A DNA stretch of 64,000 nt from Tragulus kanchil (taxonomy: Eukaryota; Chordata; Mammalia; Artiodactyla; Tragulidae): contig JAIOJX010000004.1 of assembly GCA_022376925.1 (NCBI GenBank), positions 179,457,501 through 179,521,500 of the forward strand. Direction: 5' to 3'. Both the position numbers and the translations under genes were made by a program. The notes below the pieces were generated by a model. That model ran no database searches. It saw nothing but the letters and a program-made list of their open reading frames with translations, and was not told the origin of the DNA. Positions 57,122-64,000 of this stretch are shown piece by piece. Positions within the stretch are counted from its first letter, which is position 1. Every line of letters starts with the position of its first letter.

Positions 57122-59115
57122 CGCAGCTGTGCCCAGTGTCCCCTCCCCTCGGCCCCGAAGTCCTCCGTGACGTGCCATGGCCTCAACAGTGGGTCTGCCC
57201 TCGCCACCTCCCCGGACATCTCGTCGGGGTCCCCTCAGATCAGGCTGTGCAGGAGGACAGACGTGGACAGTTACAGGAACCAACCAGCATCACTTGTTCC
57301 CGGGGAAGGAAAGCAGGAGCTCTGTGTGCTTAGGGTGAGCCATGGAGACCTTTGTTTTCTTTAAAAGAGGAGAAAGAAGGGTGGGTCTTAGCTAATCTTC
57401 CCCATTTTTATGAGGACCTGAGAGGCTCTGCTGGAGTTCACTGCTGCTCTGACTCACCTGCAGACGCTGCCTCCACTTCCCCTTTCCTGGCAGCCAGGGA
57501 GTCTGAACACGCCGCCCCGGCAAGGGCCGTGTGACTGCTTTGAAGGACTTGGAGCAGAAAGGCCTCTCAGGAAACCCGCCTCCAAAACCGCAGCAGCCAT
57601 ACAGCGTGCTGTCTCCAACCCTTAATGCCACCCTTACCCCGTTTTTAAGAGTGGTTTATGACCATCCTTGAAGTTTTATAAAGAAAAGTTCTCTCATACT
57701 CCATGCTGGGTGGTTGAACCTGCAATATTCTAGCATGACAGGGTGAGCTAGATACCTAAGACGATGTGGTCCAGCCAGGCAGGGCAGGCATGGGCAGCCT
57801 GTCTGCCTCCCGCCAGCATCATCCCTGCCACTTCACTGCACTGGTTCAGGAGGCTTCAGGGCAAAAGACAGGCACAAGGGCAGTTTTCCCAGTGGACCTA
57901 CCCCAGAAGAACCAGGAAAAAATGGCTGCCTTGGACATCAAATTCCGTTAGTTTGAGATCGCGTCAGGCAAGGAAAGTTGTTGTGAAGCTCAGCCTTCAG
58001 AGATTTGAAACAGCTCAAATCAGGAGAAGGCCTAGGCTTGGAGTCGCGGTAGCGACCAGAAGCAGAGCCCTCGAGTTGGGTGGATACGTGCATTCTGCTG
58101 AGGGCCTGGGTTTGTCATCTCTCTAGTTTCTTTTACAGATCAACCGAGAATTGACCCACCCCCTACCTCTTTAAATAGCTGTAGGCCACTTTTCTCCCCG
58201 TAACTTGGGAAAACGAAAGGAGAAATAAGTGTTGCACTACACCGCCTGTCGCCAGAGTGGCTGTGGCTGTTTCGAGGCAGGTGGGCAGGCAAGGGGGCCT
58301 GTCCAGCCCTTACAGATGAGGGGTCTTGGCGGGTCTGAAAGCTGCCCCGCTGGCCTGCCGCCTCTCCAGCAGCAGAGCCAGCCCGGGGCTTGCATGTCCT
58401 GCCTGAGCAAGCTTCACAGGATGAAGCTGAGGCTTTCTCCCCACTGTGACTGGAGTGCATGTTCACACCAGCACTTTCTCTGCACACGTATCTTCAATCC
58501 AACAAGGCCATTTTTTATGCTGAGTAACAGCGGCCACCAAGCGGCTACTGCGTAACACCCTCTCAGCAAGTGGCCGCAGCCTCTTCTGCACCATTTTCTA
58601 CACCAGACCTGCTTGGCACCACAGGGAGCTCCTCACCCCTGCACAACGACATTCCAACCACCACCAGCCAGAAGTCACAGCCAGCCTTGCTGACGGTCAC
58701 AAACAGGACCTTGGGTCCATTGGCACTGTCAGTGATGTAAGCCATTTCCCGGGAGGAGGAGACTCCTCGCTACCAGTCTGCCTGGGCCCGTGCAGACGGC
58801 TCTTCGGAGGAGTCCCCACGCACTTGGAGTCCATGAGCCAATGGGATATGCAAAGACGCTTAAACATTTCAGGGCTGGTTTCTCTGTTCATATCCAATTC
58901 TGGTGCTTAGGAACAGGGACCTATGCTGATGCCCATGGGCAAGAGGCCCCATTTCCTTTAAGGAAGGGGGTAGGCCTGACCCTTGTCCCCAGTAAGGGGC
59001 AATCCTAGGCTTTTTGTTTTTCTTGCTTTTATTCCTTTTTGTTGGCCTTGTGCTGGGTTTGTTTACAAAAGATGTATTTTGTTTAACCAAATATTAAAAA
59101 TGGAAAACTGTAAAT
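57122..59115 (+). other. JOSD1: JOSD1 3' untranslated region
   Basis: About 2 kb from the stop to an ATTAAA signal at 59093. There are no repeats of note and no coding frame. The length is inferred from the signal; AATAAA near 59639 is a possible longer end. Confidence 0.55.
59093..59098 (+). terminator. JOSD1: JOSD1 poly(A) signal (ATTAAA)
   Basis: ATTAAA followed by a G/T-rich stretch ('ctgtctgaatagtgtgatta'). It is the best candidate for transcript end by position and context. Confidence 0.5.
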
Positions 59116-59449
59116 TTCATCTGTCTGAATAGTGTGATTATGTACATTTAAAAAGGTGAACTTTAGTTGTAAAAGGAATTCACTGCCACTGTTAAGTCAT
59201 CTTTTAGAAACATACTGTGCTTTGGTCAAGCCTCTCACTTCCAGATATCCAGACAAAATAGTTATCAAGTAAGACTTAAAATGTCTTAGACTTACGAAAA
59301 CCAGGTTCCATAAGGCTACATAATATGAAGAACCCTAATCTTTAAGTACAAGTTTTCTTTACTGACAAGTGACTTATTTTCCCTGGCTAACAAGTAGAAG
59401 ATCATGAGCTTCCACAGAGGGCCTGGGAGATCCCAGCACCACGTACACA

Positions 59450-59590
59450 GCAGGATTCTGAGTTGGGCTGCTTAGATTTGAACTCAGATCAGGTATTTTC
59501 TGTTCAGCCTGGAGCAGATCACTTAAGCTTTCTGGGAATGTTTTCTTCTGTAAAATGAGAATCCTATCACTTCCTAAATTGTATACTGTA
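59450..59590 (+). repeat. MIR-like SINE fragment
   Basis: 'gatttgaactcagatcaggt' followed by 'gagcagatcacttaagcttt' and 'tgtaaaatgagaatcctatc', a plus-orientation MIR core. Confidence 0.6.
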
Positions 59591-59916
59591 GTTTCAGCAA
59601 CCCACATGAAAGGCTTAGTATCCTTACTAGCACAATGCCAATAAAAATGTATGTCAAATGGAAAAGCTGCAAAGATAGGGCTACGGTTGGATTCACTGGA
59701 AGAACTCATATGCAGTTAGCTGATCCTCAAACAGCATAGATTTGAACTATGTGGGTCTTCTCTGTAAACACTGCAGTGCCGTGTGAACTGTGGTGGGACT
59801 GCAGACATGGGGCCGGTGAGGAGAGAAATGAAGACTTGACTGCAGGAGGGTTAGTACCCCCAACCCTGTTTTTCAAGGATCAACTGTTATTTTTAAAAAG
59901 AACAAACCGGAGATGT

Positions 59917-59922
59917 TTTATT
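59917..59922 (-). terminator. TOMM22: Candidate TOMM22 poly(A) signal
   Basis: AATAAA on the minus strand, about 1.26 kb downstream of the inner TOMM22 stop. It fits a 3' UTR running across two SINEs; this is uncertain. Confidence 0.35.
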
Positions 59923-60007
59923 TGCAACCTTTCTGTCCTCAGACTAGAAATCAATGTGTCGTTCCTTACAAAGTCCCTTCCAGTGTTTTTTCCACAAGTC
60001 CTTGAGT

Positions 60008-60112
60008 TTTTGGGGGGTTTTTTGGATTTGCTGCATGGCCATGTGGAACCTTAGTTTCCCAACGAGGGCTCAAACCTGTGCCCGCTGCAGTCCTAACTAC
60101 TAAACCACTAGG
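60008..60112 (-). mobile_element. Short tRNA-derived SINE
   Basis: Minus orientation; on plus 'gtttcccaacgagggctcaa' and 'tcctaactactaaaccact'. It directly abuts a second SINE at 60113. Confidence 0.8.
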
Positions 60113-60302
60113 GGGTTACCCAGGTGGCTCAGTGGTAAAGAATCTGCCTGCCAGTACAGGAGACGCAGGTTTGATCCAAGTCAGGAAGATCTTGGCAGTC
60201 CACTCCGGTGGGTAATCTCACTCGCCTGGGAAATCCCATTGGTGGGCCTGGCAGGCTACAGTCCACAGGTCACAAAGTCAGACACAATTTACTGACTGAA
60301 AC
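60113..60302 (+). mobile_element. Bov-tA type SINE
   Basis: Head 'ggttacccaggtggctcagt', body 'gggcctggcaggctacagtc' and 'aaagtcagacacaatttact'. It is back to back with the SINE at 60008. Confidence 0.9.
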
Positions 60303-61181
60303 ATTGTAGACGGTGCAGGTATATGAGCCCAGTGTTCTGCTGGTGGACCTGAAAGTGCCTGAATTCAGACAGGTTCTCGGCCAAGGGTGAGCTTTTTTTT
60401 CCCTCCCCGTTTTGGGGCTAAAGGGTCAACCAGTATTAAATGGTGATGCCGGGTTAGGTGAGAGGAAATGTGAAAGTCCGTTTTCTTTGTCCTTCTAATA
60501 TGGCCTAAGTAACTTGCAGGTATGTATCACAAGCACTTGGAAGACATTTTTCCTTGGAATCATTTTTAATATTTAAATACAAAAAGTGAGCACTGACTTT
60601 TTTCCTTTTTAGACACATATACACACAAGTCTAACAGCTGAAGTATGTGGAGGCAGTGAGCTCCTGCTCTGTCCTCCAGTCCTCACTTGTGACTTAAGCT
60701 GCCAGCCCTCCCTCTGTCCTTTCCAACACACATAGAAATTCACAGTGGCCGCTTTGCAGCAGAGCTGTAACATATTTTGTATTTTATCTTGCGTGCACAC
60801 CCCTCCCAGTATCTCCATTCCGCTGTTGGTGGTCAGGGGCATGTCCTTCTCCACGGCATGGTGCCCACCCCAGCGATGGGAGAGCGAGATCTTCTGTCAG
60901 GAGTAATTTAGTGAGGGGCTGGGACGGCCAGAGCTGGAGTAACCGTCGGCATTGCTGCGTTCTGGGATCAGCGTGAGGACAGAAGATATAGGACAGTGTG
61001 GAGGCCACAGCTGCAAGTGAGGAGTCTCTCCATGAGCAATGTGGGGAGAATTCTCGCCACCAAGTTTAGACAGACCAATGTGCCAAAGTTAAAAAAAAAA
61101 ATCCAATAATCAGCAGTTCAAACACTACTGAATTTTCAAACTTCTTCCGCCAAGACACGTCAAATATATAGCGGCAGCACT

Positions 61182-61256
61182 CTAGAGCTTTCCGGGAAGT
61201 GAAGGCAGAGCCCCGGGCATTCCTCCCGACAGCCCTGTGTTAGGCCCTAGAAGTAT
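61182..61256 (-). CDS. TOMM22: TOMM22 exon 4 (terminal), inner copy
   Basis: 75 nt: ILLGPNTGLSGGMPG to SLPGKL, TAG. Acceptor CCTTTTCCAG. Human ends in KI, here KL. Confidence 0.94.
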   Translation of the reverse strand: MLLGPNTGLSGGMPGALPSLPGKL

Positions 61257-63654
61257 CTGGAAAAGGAAAGGACGGTTACATGTAAGGCACTGTGCAGACC
61301 GAGGGGTCGCGTTTTCATCTGACCTGTCCGGGCAGGCACTGTCTACGAGAACAATGCCGAGGGCACAGTCAGGGACCTAAGAGAGCCTGGGCCGGATTCC
61401 AGTCCCCACCCGCAGTCAAGTGCCCTACCCAGGTGCTGGAGGAACGAACAGCTTGCGTCGCCACTACTGGCAAAAGGCCCAGGGTCTGCACTCACCTGCC
61501 GCTGCTGCAGCTGCTGCTGCTGCTCCATCTGCAGCTTCTCCGTTTCAAAGACGACCGGAAGAACCAGGATCATGAAGGAAGTGGTCCCAATCCACAAGGC
61601 TGCCCTGGAAAACCTGCAGAGGGAGCGAGAGCATGGCGGCGAGGCAGACAGACAGCTTCCCAAAGAACGAACCAGTAACCAAACCTCTCCCCGTGCACAC
61701 GCCCACGTTTCGGATAGGCGTGTTCTACCCGACCCTCGCACCGTACTCCTGCCAGAAACAGGAGGAGCGGTGCTGGGGGCTACGCATCTACTGACATTCC
61801 CCCGAGTTCTCACAATGTCGACTTAAGCTGCCAGCCCTCCTCTGTCCTTTCCAACACACATAGAAATTCACAGTGGCCGCTTTGCAGCAGAGCTGTAACA
61901 TATTTTGTATTTTATCTTGCGTGCACACCCCTCCCAGTATCTCCATTCCGCTGTTGGTGGTCAGGGGCATGTCCTTCTCCACGGCATGGTGCCCACCCCA
62001 GCGATGGGAGAGCGAGATCTTCTGTCAGGAGTAATTTAGTGAGGGGCTGGGACGGCCAGAGCTGGAGTAACCGTCGGCATTGCTGCGTTCTGGGATCAGC
62101 GTGAGGACAGAAGATATAGGACAGTGTGGAGGCCACAGCTGCAAGTGAGGAGTCTCTCCATGAGCAATGTGGGGAGAATTCTCGCCACCAAGTTTAGACA
62201 GACCAATGTGCCAAAGTTAAAAAAAAAAATCCAATAATCAGCAGTTCAAACACTACTGAATTTTCAAACTTCTTCCGCCAAGACACGTCAAATATATAGC
62301 GGCAGCACTCTAGAGCTTTCCGGGAAGTGAAGGCAGAGCCCCGGGCATTCCTCCCGACAGCCCTGTGTTAGGCCCTAGAAGTATCTGGAAAAGGAAAGGA
62401 CGGTTACATGTAAGGCACTGTGCAGACCGAGGGGTCGCGTTTTCATCTGACCTGTCCGGGCAGGCACTGTCTACGAGAACAATGCCGAGGGCACAGTCAG
62501 GGACCTAAGAGAGCCTGGGCCGGATTCCAGTCCCCACCCGCAGTCAAGTGCCCTACCCAGGTGCTGGAGGAACGAACAGCTTGCGTCGCCACTACTGGCA
62601 AAAGGCCCAGGGTCTGCACTCACCTGCCGCTGCTGCAGCTGCTGCTGCTGCTCCATCTGCAGCTTCTCCGTTTCAAAGACGACCGGAAGAACCAGGATCA
62701 TGAAGGAAGTGGTCCCAATCCACAAGGCTGCCCTGGAAAACCTGCAGAGGGAGCGAGAGCATGGCGGCGAGGCAGACAGACAGCTTCCCAAAGAACGAAC
62801 CAGTAACCAAACCTCTCCCCGTGCACACGCCCACGTTTCGGATAGGCGTGTTCTACCCGACCCTCGCACCGTACTCCTGCCAGAAACAGGAGGAGCGGTG
62901 CTGGGGGCTACGCATCTACTGACATTCCCCCGAGTTCTCACAATGTCGCTTTTCTGATACTTGATCTCACATAATCTGATCCTCACAATGACCCCTCCCG
63001 ATAAGAATCCCCATCTCACCGACGAGGAAATCGAGACCAAGAAAGCTTAAGGCAGCGCCAGTCCAAGGTCACACTCAGTGATCTGGGTGGCGGGCTGGCC
63101 TCCAACCCGGGTCGGCTGCTCCAAAGCCCGTGTCCATTCAGGGCACCGCTGCCACCCCAGGCCCGCCCCACCGTCTCTGCCCTTGTCCCTTACCTGTACA
63201 TTTTTTGAGCCACGAAGACGGAGAGGTCAAAAGTGGCTCCAGCCGCGGACCGGACCCTCTCTGGGAACATCTCCGTCAGACCCCACAGTCTCTCCGCCAG
63301 GGTCTCGTCTAGCTGTGGTGGAGGAGGCGCGGGTCTGAGCCTGAGGAGCGGCAACCAGCCCCCGACGCAGGGGCACCCCGGTCGCAGCAGGGCCTCACCC
63401 CGCCTCCCGGGGACGCCTCCGCTGGGGCCTCTCCGGGCTCGGCGACGCGCCCTCGTCCAGGCGCCGCCGCACGCGGATCGCACACCCCCGCGCCCGGCCG
63501 CACCTCCCCGCCAGCTCCGCTCCGCGGCGCTCAGTACCTCTTCGTCGTCCTCCTCCTCCAGCTCCTCCTCGGGCTTCTCGGCGTCGCCTTTCGGCAGCAG
63601 TTCGTCCGGGGACGGGGGCGCCCCAGGGCCGGCGGCGGCAGCGGCGGCAGCCAT
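61182..63654 (-). CDS. TOMM22: Mitochondrial import receptor subunit TOM22 (whole gene)
   Basis: TOM22 is the central receptor and organiser of the outer-membrane translocase. Its acidic cytosolic N-terminus receives presequences from TOM20, one membrane helix anchors it, and its short C-terminus faces the intermembrane space. Four exons (63538-63654, 63194-63312, 62624-62741 or 61496-61613, 62310-62384 or 61182-61256) sum to 429 nt, 142 aa, equal to the human length. Seen: an Ala-rich start, an acidic run (EKPEEELEEEDDEE), the helix WIGTTSFMILVLPVVF at about residues 86-101, and a Gln-rich stretch then a Gly/Pro-rich tail ending LPSLPGKL. All junctions are GT-AG. Exons 3 and 4 appear twice because of D19. 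Confidence 0.97.
61496..61613 (-). CDS. TOMM22: TOMM22 exon 3, inner copy (duplicate)
   Basis: 118 nt: completes an Arg, then FSRAALWIGTTSFMIL to QQLQQRQ. It contains the membrane helix and a CAG-rich Gln run. Same as 62624-62741, shifted by 1128. Confidence 0.94.
62310..62384 (-). CDS. TOMM22: TOMM22 exon 4, outer copy (duplicate)
   Basis: Same terminal exon as 61182-61256. It is closest to the outer exon 3 and would terminate a transcript first. Confidence 0.94.
   Translation of the reverse strand: MLLGPNTGLSGGMPGALPSLPGKL
62624..62741 (-). CDS. TOMM22: TOMM22 exon 3, outer copy
   Basis: 118 nt with the membrane helix and Gln-rich stretch. Acceptor CTCTGCAG, donor GTGAGT. It is the copy directly spliced to exon 2 by position. 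Confidence 0.96.
62965..63115 (-). repeat. MIR SINE
   Basis: 'aatctgatcctcacaatgac', 'ccatctcaccgacgaggaaa', 'agtccaaggtcacactcagt': minus-orientation MIR in TOMM22 intron 2. Confidence 0.65.
63194..63312 (-). CDS. TOMM22: TOMM22 exon 2
   Basis: 119 nt: LDETLAERLWGLTEMF to VAQKMY plus two bases of Arg. Acceptor ACCACAG, donor GTAAGG. Single-copy. Confidence 0.96.
63538..63654 (-). CDS. TOMM22: TOMM22 exon 1
   Basis: 117 nt, 39 codons: MAAAAAAAGPGAPPSP to EEEDDEE, donor GTACTG. The Ala run is longer than in human (which has a Val within it). The acidic end is the presequence-binding region. Confidence 0.95.
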
Positions 63655-63668
63655 GGCTGTGGGGGACA

Positions 63669-63681
63669 CCGGAAGCGGAAG
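63669..63681. promoter_or_regulatory. TOMM22: Paired ETS-type sites
   Basis: CCGGAAGCGGAAG holds two GGAA cores, the first a perfect CCGGAAG, 15-27 bases upstream of the TOMM22 ATG. ETS/GABPA sites are usual in promoters of nuclear genes for mitochondrial proteins. Binding is inferred. Confidence 0.55.
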
Positions 63682-63819
63682 AGGAGAGGCGAGCGCAGCG
63701 ACGGCCGGGATAGCGCGGCTCTTCCTGGAGCCGGGGCTCGGCGGACTGGGGGAGAGCGCCACCTTCTGGCAGGGCGGCTTCACCTGCTGCCGCAGAGGGC
63801 GGCGGGGTACGTGACACAC

Positions 63820-64000
63820 CTGGGGAGACCGGTTCAGGCCGAGTCAGGTGCCTGCGTGGTAGGTTCTGCTCAGTGGGCTTAGGGTGGGCCCGGAAATAGG
63901 CATTTTATTAATAACAAGCCTCCGAGAGATCACATTTAGCCCAACACGGATACAATGTCATTTCCCTGAGGGCTGTATTCGGTAGGCGTACATTAGGGAG
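63820..64000. other. Upstream flank of TOMM22
   Basis: Ordinary composition. I see no exon or repeat. By human synteny the next gene beyond the window would be CBY1 on the same strand as TOMM22; this is not visible here. Confidence 0.4.

Larger units (their letters stand above)
60691..62948. repeat. Direct duplication D19 (shift 1129, then 1128)
   Basis: 60691-61819 is followed by 61820-62948. It covers TOMM22 exons 3 and 4. One C is lost from the run near the copy 2 start ('ccctccctctg' against 'ccctcctctg'). Confidence 0.97.
63200..63820. promoter_or_regulatory. TOMM22: TOMM22 CpG-island promoter
   Basis: CpG-rich across exons 1-2, intron 1 and about 160 bases upstream of the ATG. No TATA box is seen. 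Upstream of 63820 the sequence returns to ordinary composition. Confidence 0.75.

Overview
This is nuclear DNA from a mammal, and the interspersed repeats narrow it to a pecoran ruminant (cattle, sheep, goat, deer or a relative). It is dense in tRNA-derived SINEs of the Bov-tA/BovA and cetartiodactyl types, has a 3' LINE-1 fragment, and its genes have spliced exons, GT-AG introns and CpG-island promoters. The sequence does not fix the species. There is no bacterial, phage or CRISPR content.

Three conserved genes can be rebuilt exon by exon. GTPBP1 (minus strand, coding exons between 35058 and 2743, 12 exons, 668 aa) is a translational-GTPase-like protein linked to mRNA turnover and stalled ribosomes. 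JOSD1 (plus strand, 41616 to 57121, 4 coding exons, 202 aa) is a Josephin-domain deubiquitinase. TOMM22 (minus strand, 63654 to 61182, 4 exons, 142 aa) is the central receptor of the mitochondrial outer-membrane translocase. GTPBP1 and JOSD1 diverge from neighbouring CpG-rich promoters. JOSD1 and TOMM22 converge tail to tail. The order GTPBP1-JOSD1-TOMM22 matches the syntenic block on human 22q13.1. The genes are housekeeping genes and do not form a pathway.

The most unusual property of the window is structural. Nineteen direct, head-to-tail, nearly identical duplications lie along it, each with a shift of about 1.09-1.19 kb, adding about 21 kb (roughly one third of the window). They ignore gene structure. 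They double GTPBP1 exons 2, 4, 5, 7, 8 and 12, JOSD1 coding exon 1 and TOMM22 exons 3 and 4, and give GTPBP1 exon 1 two full copies and one partial copy. In four places they chain into triplicates. Copies differ mainly by homopolymer or GC-rich indels and by errors and short filler at the junctions. The narrow size range, the arbitrary boundaries, and the fact that most doubled internal exons would break the reading frame point to unmerged overlapping contig ends in a draft assembly rather than biology. Removing one copy of each pair leaves a normal locus of about 43 kb.

Layout: 1-2742, 3' flank and 3' UTR of GTPBP1; 2743-35058, GTPBP1 exons and introns with L1, SINE, L2 and MIR debris; 33250-40600, GTPBP1 promoter and intergenic spacer; 40150-41615, JOSD1 CpG island and leader; 41616-57121, JOSD1 coding exons with one large intron; 57122-61181, the convergent 3' ends; 61182-63654, TOMM22; 63655-64000, TOMM22 promoter and upstream flank.
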